DNA of 64,000 bases. Source: Novosphingobium sp. ZN18A2. Its GTDB lineage: Bacteria; Pseudomonadota; Alphaproteobacteria; Sphingomonadales; Sphingomonadaceae. Shown here in pieces: positions 46,302 through 56,754 of this stretch (positions are counted from its first letter, which is position 1; every line of letters starts with the position of its first letter). The notes below the pieces were generated by a model. It was not told the DNA's origin, searched no databases, and saw only the letters and a list, made by a program, of their open reading frames with translations. A program made the translations under genes and the position numbers. The stretch is taken from positions 1,054,001-1,118,000 of the forward strand of contig NZ_CP136651.1 in the NCBI RefSeq assembly GCF_036784765.1, given 5' to 3'.

Positions 46302-47235
46302 GCGCTTCGCGCTTTCGCGAACGGGCGAGGCATGATGGAGCCACGCGGAGCGGAATGGTTCGCAATCCGGACCAGCTTGACGACTTTGGCCGACCGCGCA
46401 TTCAGGGCTGCATGAAGCGAAGCCAGATGCAATCTGCTGGATGCAATGGGCCGGAATGCAAATGAGGGCCGGGATCGCTCCCGGCCCCCACTCTCGTCCA
46501 CCGCTGGCTTACGGTGTGGTCCCTTGCCATTCCCGCCGGGCGCCGTCTCGGACTGCCTTCGGGGACCGAAGCCCCTTGGCTGCTGCCGGGTCTCGCTTGC
46601 GCGAGCGTGCCGCCAGCTATCCGCAGCCATCCCTTTGCTCTGCCTCTTCGCCAAGGCGAGGAAGCGCGACCGGGTACCTGTCCGTCCGCCGGCCCGAAGG
46701 CCTGGGGCGGGCGCTGGTCTTTCCCGTTGTGGGCACCGCTCCCGAAACGGCAGCGCACGAATGCGCCTCGCTGCTCCGGACGGACCTCCGCGTGGGAAGG
46801 ACCTGCCCTGGGCCATGTGTTCCGCCTTGCGTCATCGCGGTTTCCGGCCGAAGCCTTCCATCCGTTCCGACGCCGGCCCGATCACCGGCCTTCCGGCTTT
46901 CCGATCCTGTTCGGACAACACTTCTCTGCAGTCGAAATCGTGCGGCGAGGCACTCTTCCGAACGGCATCGATTTGCCGGCTTTCAAGGTTCGGGTCTCTG
47001 TGAAAACACCTTGTTTCCAGTGGCTTGCGCCGCCTTCAATTAGACTGTTTTCCCTTTCGACACCTGAATGCTGCGCCCGCTTGGTGAGTCGCGCAAGGCG
47101 GAATCGCCAAAGTTATCCACAGAAACGCAAATTCCGTGTGGACAACACTGGATAACCCCGTCAAAGGGTCAGATTCGGCGCTGCCGCAGCAGCACCGATT
47201 CTTTCATCAGCGCCAATTCTTCGATCAGCGAACGA
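46302..47235. other. About 930 bases without a convincing gene
   Basis: This stretch lies between the convergent CHRD and argG genes. Several open frames overlap each other but none shows a domain, a signal sequence or a ribosome-binding site. It contains a perfect 9-base-pair hairpin at 46466-46487, repeated ATGCAAT/TGCAAATG words around 46428-46465, and DnaA-box-like sites at 47113-47155. Base composition from 46900 onward is less GC-rich. It may be a degraded gene, a non-coding RNA locus or a regulatory region; I cannot decide. Confidence 0.5.
47113..47155. promoter_or_regulatory. Cluster of DnaA-box-like sites
   Basis: A perfect TTATCCACA at 47113-47121, a reverse TGTGGACAA (TTGTCCACA) at 47137-47145, and a weaker reverse TTATCCAGT at 47147-47155. 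Three sites within 43 bases in a non-coding region are more than expected by chance and could titrate or position DnaA. No AT-rich unwinding element is obvious. Confidence 0.45.
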
Positions 47236-48465
<1,230 letters not shown>

Positions 48466-48503
48466 GGCCCGTGCGCCTAGGCCCGCTTTCGCTACATCGC
48501 AAG

Positions 48504-49877
48504 TTATTGCCGCGATTCAACCGTGCGCAGAAGCGCGGGCAGGTGCATCCCCAGCGCCAGCGCGCGATAGATATAGGCCAGGCACAGCGCGATCCACACG
48601 CCGGTTTCGCCTTGCCCGCGCAGCGCCAGGTCGGTCGCGATGTAAAGCGCGGTCGCGGCAATCGCCGCGTTGCGAAGGGCGCGGGTTCGCGTCACGCCGA
48701 TGAACACGCCGTCCAGCAGCCACGCGGGCGCGCCGATGGCGGGAATGATCGCGGCGAATGGCAGCATCGAACCGGCAACCGTCCGCACATCCGCGTTTGT
48801 GGTGAGCAGGCCGACAAGCGGTTCGCCCGCCAGCATGAACAGCGCGGCAAAGGCGATTCCGGAAGCAACGCAGAACTCCGCTGCAAGGCGCATCGCGCGG
48901 CGCATTGCCTCTGCCGACCCGGCGCCGATGGCCGAACCGATCCGCGCCTCGGCGGTAAACGCGAACCCGTCGAGCACGAAGGCGGATACGGATACGAACT
49001 GCATCAGCACCTGGTTGGCGGCCAGCGCGGTGGCGCCAAGCCGGGCGCCGGCATTGGTGAACCACGCGAAAAGCAGCAACAGCGCGACAGTGCGCACCAT
49101 GATGTCCGCGTTCACCGCGAACAGGCGCTTCAGTGCCTGACCGGCGAAAAGCGCGCGGGATCGAAGGCCGCGCAGCACCAAAAGGCCGCCGGTCTCGCGT
49201 GTGGCGATGAAAAGGCCCGCTGCCAGCGCGGTCCATTCGGCGCAGGCGGTGCCCAGTCCCACGCCCCGCGCGCCGAATCCGAAATGCCAGACGAAAGCGA
49301 TGTCGAGCGCGGCGTTGACCAGGTTCATCACGATCTGAAGCGCGAGCGCGGCCCGCGTGCGTCCCAGCCCCAGCAGCCAGCCGTTTATCGCATAGACGGC
49401 AAGCGCCGCCGGTGCGCCCAGGAAGCGCGCGGTAACATAGCCGTGCGCGGCCGCGTCCAGCTTTTCCCCGCCGGCCAGAAGGGCAAAGGCAAGCGGCACC
49501 AGCACGACTTGCGCGGCCAGAAGAAGCAGGCCCAGCGCAAAGCCAAGCGCAAGTCCGCGCAGCAGCATGGCCTCTACTTCGGCATCGTCCCGGCTGCCGT
49601 GGGCCTGCGCGGTCATGCTCGTCATCCCCATGCGCAGGAAGCCGAAGGTCCAGAAGACGAAGTTGATGATCGTGCTGCCCAGCGCCACGCCGGCCAGTGC
49701 GGCGGCATCGCCGGTGCGACCAATAACGGCGGTATCGACAAGGCCGACAAGCGGCACCGTCGTCTGGCCGAGGATGATCGGCCATGCCTGCGCAAGGATG
49801 GCGCGGCGGGTCAGCGCGGAAGGGAGACCGGACACGCCCGGGTGGTGGCATGCGGGCGCCCGGGCGACAAGATGCAC
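48504..49877 (-). CDS. MATE family efflux transporter
   Basis: About 457 residues with twelve transmembrane helices in the DinF/MATE family. The N-terminal [40 protein letters not shown] and [20 protein letters not shown] are typical. MATE proteins use Na+ or H+ gradients to export organic cations or drugs. The start is uncertain: GTG 49877 or GTG 49835 ([11 protein letters not shown]); both precede the conserved region. It diverges from the channel gene at 49967. Confidence 0.9.
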   Translation of the reverse strand: MHLVARAPACHHPGVSGLPSALTRRAILAQAWPIILGQTTVPLVGLVDTAVIGRTGDAAALAGVALGSTIINFVFWTFGFLRMGMTSMTAQAHGSRDDAEVEAMLLRGLALGFALGLLLLAAQVVLVPLAFALLAGGEKLDAAAHGYVTARFLGAPAALAVYAINGWLLGLGRTRAALALQIVMNLVNAALDIAFVWHFGFGARGVGLGTACAEWTALAAGLFIATRETGGLLVLRGLRSRALFAGQALKRLFAVNADIMVRTVALLLLFAWFTNAGARLGATALAANQVLMQFVSVSAFVLDGFAFTAEARIGSAIGAGSAEAMRRAMRLAAEFCVASGIAFAALFMLAGEPLVGLLTTNADVRTVAGSMLPFAAIIPAIGAPAWLLDGVFIGVTRTRALRNAAIAATALYIATDLALRGQGETGVWIALCLAYIYRALALGMHLPALLRTVESRQ

Positions 49878-49966
49878 CGGTTCGGCGGTGGCAGGTGCAG
49901 CATCGCCACAAACCGTGCTAGGGCGCTGCGATCATGTTTGCGCACGGGGTCAGGCGAGGAGAACGG

Positions 49967-51076
49967 ATGTTCGGTTGCAGGAAAGTATCGTCCGGAATTC
50001 TCTATTGCCTGCTTGCCCTGCTTGCAGCCTTCATTGCTGCCCCATCCGCGATGGCGCAGGATGCGGCACACACGTCCGGCGCGGACATGGCGGTTGCCAC
50101 GCACGAGGCGCCGCCGTTCGCGATGAAGGACGACAAGGGCAAGTGGCACGGGCTGGCTATCGACCTGTGGCGCAAGATCGCGGCCGAGCACAAGTTGGGC
50201 TTCCATTTCGAGGAAGCGGACCTTGCGGACATGGTCGATGGCGTGGCCGACGGTCGATATGGCGCCAGCGTCGGCGCTTTGACGATCACCGCCGCGCGAG
50301 AGAAGAAAGTCGATTTCACGCAGCCGTTCTATACCACCGGCTTCGGTATCGCCGTGCGGAACGAATCACCCGGATTCCTCTCGATGGTGAGCGCGTTCTT
50401 CACCTGGAGCTTTCTGAAAGCCGTGCTGGCCTTGTTGACCCTGCTGGCGTTTGTGGGCTTCCTGTTCTGGCTGGTGGAGCGGCGGCACAATCCCGAACAG
50501 TTCGGGGAAGGCTGGGGCGGCATCGGTTCGGGCCTCTATTTCTCCGCCGTCACGATGACCACGGTCGGCTATGGCGACAAGTCTCCGCAAACGTCCGCCG
50601 GCAAGGCCATTGCCATCGTATGGATGTTTGCCGCGATCATCGTTATTTCCACTTTCACAGGCATGATCGCGTCTTCGCTGACGGCAGGCCACTTGCAGGG
50701 TGCGGTAACGGGGCCGGACGATCTTCCGTCGGTGAAGGTTGGATCGGTGCCGGATTCGGCCAGCCAGGGCTGGCTGGCAAGCGACCGTATTCCATTCACC
50801 GGATATGCCACCGTGCAGGATGGCCTCGCCGCGCTGCGAGACAAGAAAATCGACGCCTTCGTCTATGATGCGCCGATCCTGCGGTACGAGGTGAAGAGCG
50901 GGAAAAACATGGACGGCCTGCGCGTGTTGCCGGGCAGTTTCGGCCGGCAGGACTATGGCTTTGCCTTGCGGCAGAACAGTCCCTTGCGCGAATCGATTGA
51001 CGTTTCGCTGCTCCATGCGGTGCAAAGCGATGCGTGGCGCAGCGAAGTGGCGCAAGTGCTGGGCAAGCGCGACTGA
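49967..51076 (+). CDS. GluR0-like ligand-gated potassium channel
   Basis: 369 residues: signal peptide or anchor (about 1-30), S1 half of a periplasmic solute-binding domain (about 41-135; VATHEAPPFAMKDDKGKW, DGRYGASVGALTITAAREKK), membrane helix M1 (147-169), a pore loop with potassium-selectivity filter TTVGYGD (198-204), helix M2 (212-239), and the S2 half (250-360; VGSVPDSASQGWL, KIDAFVYDAPILRYEV). This S1-M1-P-M2-S2 order is that of cyanobacterial GluR0, an ancestor-like glutamate-gated K+ channel. The ligand is unknown. ATG 49967 has GAGGAGA upstream; ATG 49934 is an alternative. Confidence 0.9.
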   Translation: MFGCRKVSSGILYCLLALLAAFIAAPSAMAQDAAHTSGADMAVATHEAPPFAMKDDKGKWHGLAIDLWRKIAAEHKLGFHFEEADLADMVDGVADGRYGASVGALTITAAREKKVDFTQPFYTTGFGIAVRNESPGFLSMVSAFFTWSFLKAVLALLTLLAFVGFLFWLVERRHNPEQFGEGWGGIGSGLYFSAVTMTTVGYGDKSPQTSAGKAIAIVWMFAAIIVISTFTGMIASSLTAGHLQGAVTGPDDLPSVKVGSVPDSASQGWLASDRIPFTGYATVQDGLAALRDKKIDAFVYDAPILRYEVKSGKNMDGLRVLPGSFGRQDYGFALRQNSPLRESIDVSLLHAVQSDAWRSEVAQVLGKRD

Positions 51077-51087
51077 CAGACCCCGGG

Positions 51088-51121
51088 CGGGCGGCGCGCG
51101 GTATTCCGTTCGCGCCGCCCG
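51088..51121. terminator. Hairpin between channel gene and cfa
   Basis: An 11-base stem, CGGGCGGCGCG at 51088-51098 and CGCGCCGCCCG at 51111-51121, with a 12-base loop, between the convergent channel gene and cfa. It probably ends both transcripts. Confidence 0.75.
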
Positions 51122-51124
51122 CGG

Positions 51125-52402
51125 CTAGCGTCCCTGTCCGATCGGGACCACCTTGGCATCGCTTGATCCCACGGCGGCAAAGGCTTTTTCCGCGTCGTGA
51201 ATATAGTTGCGCGTCAACGGCAGCACGTCGCGGCGGCGGGCGTACTGGATCTGGAAGTTGACCATGTTGCCGTCTTCGAACACCGTCGCCGCGCCTGCCA
51301 GATAGAACATCCACATGCGATAAAAGCGTTCGTCGTACCGCTCGACGATCAGGTCGTGGTTCGCTTCGCAGCGCTTGTACCATTCGCGGATCGTCTTGCC
51401 GTAGTGGACGCGCAATATCTCGATATCGGTGGCCAGAAGGTGTGCCCGTTCGCTGGCGGCGACCGTTTCCGAAAGGGCGGGGATATAGCCGCCGGGGAAG
51501 ATATACTTGCGCGTGAAGGCATCGGTAACGCCGGGAGGGCCGACGCGCCCGATGGTGTGGATCAGCATGGCGCCGTCATCGGCCAGAAGATCGTGACAGG
51601 TCTGGAAGAACGTATCGAAATTCGGCGCGCCGACATGCTCGAACATGCCGACTGAAACGATGCGGTCATACGGGCCGGTCACGTCGCGATAGTCGGTAAA
51701 GCCGAACGTCACGTCACCCGCCACGCCTTCGCGTTCGGCCCACTGCTTGGCATAGGCGATCTGTTCGCGTGACAGCGTTACGCCGTGGACCTTCACGCCC
51801 GCCACCCGGTTGAGGTGCATCGCCATGCCGCCCCAGCCGCAGCCGATATCCAGAACGCGCATGCCGGGCCGAAGGTCCAGCTTGGCCGCGATGTGGTTCA
51901 TCTTGGCGATCTGCGCCTGCTCCAGCGTTTCGACGCCTTCGTCCCAATAAGCGCAGGAATACTGCCGGTTTTCGTCAAGGAACAGCTCGTAAAGCTGGTC
52001 GCCCAGGTCATAGTGGTGCGCCACGTGCTTGCGCGAAGCGTTGCGCTGGTTGACCTGGTCGAACTTGCTGGACAGCGTATCGACCGTGCGGGAGATCAGG
52101 CCCGGCGGTTCGAACAGGCCTTCCTTTTCCCACGGGTTGTTCCGGCGCATGAAAGAGATGAAGTCCAGAATGTCGCCGCCGCCGATGTCGATGCGGTCGT
52201 CCATGAACGCCTCTGCCAGCCCAAGCTGGGGGTGGCGCGCGATGTACGAGGCAACCTTGCGGTCCTTCAGGGTAAGCTCGAGGTCGGGCCACCCCGCTTC
52301 GGGCGTACCGTATCGCTTTGCCTTCCCGTCCGGCTGGCGGACAGTCAGCGTTCCATGCGTCACCAGGCGCTTCAGCGCGCGGTCCAACAACATCATCGAC
52401 AT
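51125..52402 (-). CDS. cfa: Cyclopropane-fatty-acyl-phospholipid synthase
   Basis: 425 residues. N-terminal lipid-binding region, then the SAM-binding domain with VLDIGCGWGGMAMHLNRVAG, VHGVTLSREQIAYAKQWAER and IVSVGMFEHVGAPNFDTFFQ. The enzyme methylenates unsaturated acyl chains of membrane phospholipids. The CAYWDEG segment and IFPGGYIPALSE are also characteristic. ATG 52402 (MSMMLLDRALKRL) is chosen because upstream sequence is non-conserved. Cfa enzymes are often growth-phase controlled; no regulatory site is evident. Confidence 0.94.
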   Translation of the reverse strand: MSMMLLDRALKRLVTHGTLTVRQPDGKAKRYGTPEAGWPDLELTLKDRKVASYIARHPQLGLAEAFMDDRIDIGGGDILDFISFMRRNNPWEKEGLFEPPGLISRTVDTLSSKFDQVNQRNASRKHVAHHYDLGDQLYELFLDENRQYSCAYWDEGVETLEQAQIAKMNHIAAKLDLRPGMRVLDIGCGWGGMAMHLNRVAGVKVHGVTLSREQIAYAKQWAEREGVAGDVTFGFTDYRDVTGPYDRIVSVGMFEHVGAPNFDTFFQTCHDLLADDGAMLIHTIGRVGPPGVTDAFTRKYIFPGGYIPALSETVAASERAHLLATDIEILRVHYGKTIREWYKRCEANHDLIVERYDERFYRMWMFYLAGAATVFEDGNMVNFQIQYARRRDVLPLTRNYIHDAEKAFAAVGSSDAKVVPIGQGR

Positions 52403-52528
52403 TTTTGGGCGACCACTCCTGCTTGTTCGTTCAACCGGCCGGTTGAACCGGCCTTGCTGATACAAATAGCAAAACCGGCGCCGGGTTCCCCCGACGCCGG
52501 CCAGTGATGTCAGCCTTTTGCACTGCAA

Positions 52529-52882
52529 TCAACGGCAGTGAGCGGGGCCCTTGGCGATTTCGTGTCCGATCAGGGCGCCGGCAGCGGCCCCCAGCACGGT
52601 TCCAGTGGTGCGATCGCCATGTGTGTCGATCGACCGGCCGACCAGCGCGCCGGCAACGCCGCCAACCAGCGTGCCGACCGTCCCGTCTGAGCGGCGGCAG
52701 CGATAGCGGCCGCGATCGTCGCGCCAGTAACGGATGCCGTTGTCCGTGCGGTAATAGTGGCGCTCCGCCTCGTGCTCGCGATGCCCGTGGGCGGGTGCCC
52801 AGGGCGGCGGATCGGCCAGCGCCGGCGTGGCCATGGGAAGGGCGAAAGCGGCCATCGTGACCGCGAGGATGGGCTTCTTCAT
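52529..52882 (-). CDS. Exported glycine-zipper (2TM) protein
   Basis: 117 residues. Signal peptide (MKKPILAVTMAAFALPMATP, then ALA), a His/Arg/Tyr-rich middle (YYRTDNGIRYWRDDRGRYRC) and a glycine-zipper region with VGTLVGGVAGALVGRSIDTH and GTVLGAAAGALIGHEIAKG. Such proteins insert into or associate with the outer membrane. ATG 52882 is chosen for the GGAG seven bases upstream. Two cysteines near the middle and end could form a disulfide. Function unknown. It is upstream of cfa on the same strand, 126 bases away. Confidence 0.78.
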   Translation of the reverse strand: MKKPILAVTMAAFALPMATPALADPPPWAPAHGHREHEAERHYYRTDNGIRYWRDDRGRYRCRRSDGTVGTLVGGVAGALVGRSIDTHGDRTTGTVLGAAAGALIGHEIAKGPAHCR

Positions 52883-53048
52883 ATTCAATCTCCGGCTTTC
52901 CCCGATGGGATAGGACCATCAAGCAACGCCCCATGATCGCCTGCGATCCACAACGCCCGATGAACGCGCGAGATTAACGGCGTTTCAACGATAGGCCGTT
53001 GGATGGTAGCGACGGACCGTTCGGACCCGTTGTGCAGGCAATAATGCC

Positions 53049-54293
53049 TCAGGCTTCCAGCGCGGCCTGCTTTTCGGCGGCCAGCCGGTCAAGCTCGGCG
53101 CGGCTCTTCTTTTCGGCGGCGGTCTTCAACTGGCCGCAGGCGGCATCGATGTCGCGCCCGCGCGGGGTGCGCACCGGCGCGCTGATGCCCGATTCGAACA
53201 CGATTTCCGAAAAGCGGCGTACCCGCTCTGGCGTGGAACATTCGTATGGCGCGCCGGGCCAGGGGTTGAACGGGATCAGGTTGACCTTGGCGGGAAGGTT
53301 GTACTTGCGGATCAGGCGCACAAGTTCGCGCGCGTGATCGTCGCTGTCGTTCTTGTCCTTCAGCATCACGTATTCGAAGGTGATGCGCCGCGCGTTCGAA
53401 GCGCCGGGATAGGCGGCACAGGCGGCCAGCAGCTCTTCCAGGCCGTATTTGCGGTTGAGCGGAACGATTTCGTCGCGGATTTCCTTGGTAACCGCGTGGA
53501 GCGAGACGGCGAGGTTCACGCCGATCTCCTCGCCGCAGCGTTCCATCATCGGCACGACGCCGCTGGTAGAAAGCGTGATGCGACGCTTTGACAGGGCAAG
53601 ACCTTCGCCATCCATTACCAGCTTCAGCGCGTCGCGCACGTTGTCGAAGTTATAGAGCGGCTCACCCATGCCCATCATCACGATGTTGGTCAGCAGGCGC
53701 CCGTCCGCGGTATATTCGGCCGCAGTCTCGTCGTCGGGCATGTCCATCCGGCCCTTGGGCCATTCGCCCAGCGCGTCACGCGCCAGCATGACCTGGCCCA
53801 CGATCTCGCCCGGCGTCAGGTTGCGCACCAGTCGCATCGTCCCGGTGTGGCAGAAGCGGCAATTCAGCGTGCACCCGACCTGGCTGGAAACGCACAGCGT
53901 GCCCCGGTCCGCATCGGGGATGAACACCATCTCGAAGTCTTGCCCGTCGGCCGTGCGCAGCAGCCACTTGCGCGTTCCGTCCGAAGAAACCTGCGCTTCG
54001 ACCACTTCGGGGCGACCGACCACGAAGCGTTCGGCCAGCCACGGGCGCATCGTCTTGGCGATATCGGTCATCGCGCCGAATTCGGTCACGCCGCGATGAT
54101 AGAGCCAGTGAAACACCTGCTTGGCGCGCAATTTCGCCTGTTTCGCGTCCAGCCCGGCATCCTCGAACAGCGCGGCGATGGCCTTCTTCGGCAGGCCGAG
54201 AAGGTCCACGCGTCCGTCGTCGCGCGGGGTGACGCCGTCGACAAGTCCGGGGCGCGGAACGGCGACGGGATCGATATGGCCGGGGATCTGCAT
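53049..54293 (-). CDS. rlmN: Dual-specificity RNA methyltransferase RlmN
   Basis: 414 residues of the radical-SAM RlmN family, which methylates A2503 of 23S rRNA and A37 of some tRNAs. The [4Fe-4S] cysteines are C141, C145 and C148 in [14 protein letters not shown], and the C-terminal catalytic cysteine is in [28 protein letters not shown] and [20 protein letters not shown] are further landmarks. The start could be ATG 54293 or GTG 54311; neither has a good ribosome-binding site. It diverges from the outer-membrane barrel gene. Confidence 0.96.
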   Translation of the reverse strand: MQIPGHIDPVAVPRPGLVDGVTPRDDGRVDLLGLPKKAIAALFEDAGLDAKQAKLRAKQVFHWLYHRGVTEFGAMTDIAKTMRPWLAERFVVGRPEVVEAQVSSDGTRKWLLRTADGQDFEMVFIPDADRGTLCVSSQVGCTLNCRFCHTGTMRLVRNLTPGEIVGQVMLARDALGEWPKGRMDMPDDETAAEYTADGRLLTNIVMMGMGEPLYNFDNVRDALKLVMDGEGLALSKRRITLSTSGVVPMMERCGEEIGVNLAVSLHAVTKEIRDEIVPLNRKYGLEELLAACAAYPGASNARRITFEYVMLKDKNDSDDHARELVRLIRKYNLPAKVNLIPFNPWPGAPYECSTPERVRRFSEIVFESGISAPVRTPRGRDIDAACGQLKTAAEKKSRAELDRLAAEKQAALEA

Positions 54294-54567
54294 GGGCGCG
54301 CATATAGTCACCGGTGCGGCCCAATGAAAGAAGAACGCGCCCGCGTGCGTGCCGCGGGCCCGCGAAACACCGGCCGGCCGGTCTTCGTTCCGGCCGTTCG
54401 TCGCACCCGGAATGCGTCTTGCCGTGCCAGTGTTGCCTTAATAACACATTGGTTTTGTTGTATTATATTCAGGAAACCAGATCGCCGTTCCAACCATTTG
54501 ATGGGTCCACCGCCACGCAGCGCCGGCAAGGCTTGCGCGGCGGCGACTTACGAATGGAGATACCACC
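54294..54567. promoter_or_regulatory. Divergent region between rlmN and the barrel gene
   Basis: 274 bases with an AT-rich stretch, CCTTAATAACACATTGG at 54436-54452 and TGTTGTATTATATTCAGG at 54456-54473, the most AT-rich stretch in this part of the window and a likely promoter for the abundant outer-membrane protein. No gene is seen. Confidence 0.4.
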
Positions 54568-55239
54568 ATGAAGACTGTTCTTGCCATCCTTGCCGCAGGC
54601 AGCGCGATTGCCGTTGCCAGCCCCGCACTTGCGCAGGACGATCCCGGCGAAGCATTCACCGGCCCGCGCGTCGGCGTTGAAGTCGGCTATGACCACATCC
54701 GTTCGGGCAGCAGTGTCGACAATGACACCACGCGCGATATCAAGCAGTCGATCGACGGCATCGAATATGGCGGCGTGATCGGATACGACGTGCCCGTGGG
54801 CGAACGGCTGCGCGTGGGTGCTGAAGCGTCCTATGCCGGCAGTTCGGCCAGCTGGGACAATAACAACAACGTTCCCAACACCTTCAACCTGGGTCACGTG
54901 CGCGCGGATCGCGAAATCTATGTCGGCGGCCGCATCGGTTACGTCACGTCGCCGCGCACCATGGTTTACGTGAAGGGCGGCTACACCAACCAGCGCTTCC
55001 ATATGGAAGGCACGGACGGAACCACCGATCTGTCGCAGCGCCTCGACACCGATGGTTACCGCGTCGGTGCGGGGATCGAATACGCGGTGAGCCGCCACGG
55101 CTATATCGGCGCGGAATACCGGTATTCGAACTATTCCAAGGGTGAGTTCGACTTCAACGGGAACACGCCCGATTCCAGCCGGTTCAACATCGATACCGAT
55201 CGTCACCAGGTTGTGGCGACGCTGGGCTATCGCTTCTGA
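54568..55239 (+). CDS. Outer-membrane beta-barrel (porin-like) protein
   Basis: 223 residues: signal peptide (MKTVLAILAAGSAIAVASPA, then LAQDD), an eight-stranded-type barrel of alternating hydrophobic residues (VGVEVGYDHIRSG, EYGGVIGYDVPVG, LRVGAEASYAG, IYVGGRIGYVTSP, VYVKGGYTN, YRVGAGIEYAVS, GYIGAEYRYSN) and a C-terminal aromatic strand VVATLGYRF, the BAM signal. It resembles Omp25/OmpA-type small barrels. A perfect terminator follows at 55269-55298. Confidence 0.9.
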   Translation: MKTVLAILAAGSAIAVASPALAQDDPGEAFTGPRVGVEVGYDHIRSGSSVDNDTTRDIKQSIDGIEYGGVIGYDVPVGERLRVGAEASYAGSSASWDNNNNVPNTFNLGHVRADREIYVGGRIGYVTSPRTMVYVKGGYTNQRFHMEGTDGTTDLSQRLDTDGYRVGAGIEYAVSRHGYIGAEYRYSNYSKGEFDFNGNTPDSSRFNIDTDRHQVVATLGYRF

Positions 55240-55268
55240 CGCATGGCGGCCGCGACTGCGGAGATACG

Positions 55269-55298
55269 GGGCGGGCCGGGAAACCGGTCCGCCCTTTT
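55269..55298 (+). terminator. Rho-independent terminator after barrel gene
   Basis: GGGCGGGCCGG (55269-55279), loop GAAA (55280-55283), CCGGTCCGCCC (55284-55294, one G-T pair), then TTTT. It is the clearest intrinsic terminator in the window. Confidence 0.88.
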
Positions 55299-55305
55299 CG
55301 CGCGG

Positions 55306-55800
55306 TCAGTTCGCGGCGCAGCCCAGCGCGGCGGCGTCCATCGCGCTGGCGACACCGTCCAGGTTGTAATAGTCGCGAAACAGGTGGCCGTCGGCGGCGC
55401 GCGCGGAAATGACCATCCCGCTTGCAGAGCGCATGGCCGCCACGATGGCCGCATCCATGCGCTTGTCCGCCGCCCAGGCGTCCGTCTTTCCGGGCACGAG
55501 GTCGAAGTGCGTGCCGCTTACCGCCAGGTGCGCGGGGCTGTGCGCGGCCAGCCGGTGCGACAGGCGGAAATAGACCTGGCCGCGAACGCCGCGCTTTGGC
55601 CAGGTGGCAATCGTCGCGTATGGCTGGAAGGTCGGTTTGTCTCGGGCGGTGCTGTCGGCAACGGCGATGGCGTAGCATCGCGGAACGCCCGCATCGCGGA
55701 ACGCGGCCCAGTTGCCGAACACGCCCAGGCTGTCACGCGCCAGGGCGGGAAGCGACACGAGCGCGGCGGCGATGACAGGCAGGGCCAGCGCCCGGCGCAT
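55306..55800 (-). CDS. Exported protein, IalB-like
   Basis: 164 residues with signal peptide (MRRALALPVIAAALVSLPAL, then ARDSLG) and a compact domain starting GVFGNWAAFRDAGVPRCYAI, which resembles the IalB (invasion-associated locus B) family: a tryptophan-containing first strand and a cysteine pair (PRCYAI and ALGCAAN). The family assignment is probable, not certain. Start ATG 55800 shares one base with the stop of the preceding phosphatase gene (TGATG), so the genes are translationally coupled. Confidence 0.75.
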   Translation of the reverse strand: MRRALALPVIAAALVSLPALARDSLGVFGNWAAFRDAGVPRCYAIAVADSTARDKPTFQPYATIATWPKRGVRGQVYFRLSHRLAAHSPAHLAVSGTHFDLVPGKTDAWAADKRMDAAIVAAMRSASGMVISARAADGHLFRDYYNLDGVASAMDAAALGCAAN

Positions 55801-56432
55801 CAGGCGTGCTCCACTCCGTGGGGTGAGCCGTAAAGCACCTGTTCCACGCCGTGTTCGACCAGTGCGATCGATCCCTGCACAAGGCTGGGCGCAATCGGGA
55901 CACCGTGCTCTCCGTGAGCCGCAAAACCGCCCATCAGCCCGCGCAGGACGCGGCTGGAAATGCCGTGCATCACCACGATGTGATCGCCCCCGCAACCCGA
56001 AACGCTTTCCATCCAGCGTTTCAGTCGCGCGGCGATATCGTGATAGTCCTCGCCGTCCGGGGCCGGGCGCAACAGGTGGTCTGCAATGACGATGGGGCCG
56101 TGTTCCGCCTCCACGTCGTCGTAATAGCGGCCGCACCAGCCGCCCATGTCGATTTCCTTCAGGTCGTCCGTGCGCTGCGCGTCGAACCAGTCGATCCCCA
56201 GCGCTTCGCAGATCAGCGATGCGGTCTGCAGCGCGCGGCCGGTTTCGGATACGTGGAGCGTCACATCGGGGCGCTTGCCCAGTTCCGCCAGCAGTTTCTG
56301 CCCCATGGTTTGCGCCTGTTCGAAGCCGAGCGCGGTCAGCGGGGTGTGGATGTGGTTCGCCTGCAACCGGCGCGCGGCATTATACACCGTTTCGCCGTGG
56401 CGCATGATGAAGAAACGTCCGGGGATAGTCAT
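55800..56432 (-). CDS. Histidine phosphatase family protein
   Basis: 210 residues. The phosphohistidine motif is FIMRHGETVYN with H12, the RHG signature; VSETGRALQTASLI and VVMHGISSRVLRGLM supply the other catalytic arginine and histidine. GVEHA ends the protein. Such enzymes hydrolyse phosphate from sugars, nucleotides or proteins; the substrate is not identifiable. ATG 56432 is preferred over 56462 because the motif starts directly after. It is followed by the IalB-like gene with TGATG overlap. Confidence 0.88.
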   Translation of the reverse strand: MTIPGRFFIMRHGETVYNAARRLQANHIHTPLTALGFEQAQTMGQKLLAELGKRPDVTLHVSETGRALQTASLICEALGIDWFDAQRTDDLKEIDMGGWCGRYYDDVEAEHGPIVIADHLLRPAPDGEDYHDIAARLKRWMESVSGCGGDHIVVMHGISSRVLRGLMGGFAAHGEHGVPIAPSLVQGSIALVEHGVEQVLYGSPHGVEHA

Positions 56433-56550
56433 GCCCAGCGGGCTAGCAGGGCGTTTGCACAATGCAAATACATCCGTTGGCTCTGCGCTGCCGAACGCCG
56501 GTTGCGCAACGCCGCCAGGCAGGTTCGGGAACGCCGGACAGGCCGGTCCG

Positions 56551-56754
56551 TCATCCCTCGATCAGGTCGAGATAGGCGACAACATCGTTGTCGGTGGCGA
56601 TGAACAGGCCGCCCTGCACGTCATCGGGCTGCTGCGCGGCGATGCCCAGCGCTTCTGTCAGCGGGCCGTAGAACAGTGTTGTGGCCGCGCCGCCTTCGGT
56701 CACGGCGTCGAGGTGGTAAAGCCGCACCGTCGCTTCGCCGAACGTGCTGCGCAT
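56551..56754 (-). CDS. Small conserved hypothetical protein
   Basis: 67 residues with MRSTFGEATVRLYHLDAVTE, GGAATTLFYGPLTEALGIAA and an acidic end FIATDNDVVAYLDLIEG. It looks soluble, with a mixed alpha/beta pattern. Its ATG overlaps the DUF4169 stop (TGATG), so the two are coupled in one operon with greB. The function is unknown. Confidence 0.68.
   Translation of the reverse strand: MRSTFGEATVRLYHLDAVTEGGAATTLFYGPLTEALGIAAQQPDDVQGGLFIATDNDVVAYLDLIEG

Noticed and set aside
46300..46420. Possible tRNA or RNase P RNA
   Set aside because: No cloverleaf, no GGTTCGAATCC arm and no RNase P signature were found on either strand.
46446..47155. Three overlapping frames in the 46.3-47.2 kb region
   Set aside because: They are mutually overlapping, have skewed composition and no domains; the region also lacks a ribosome-binding site ahead of any of them.
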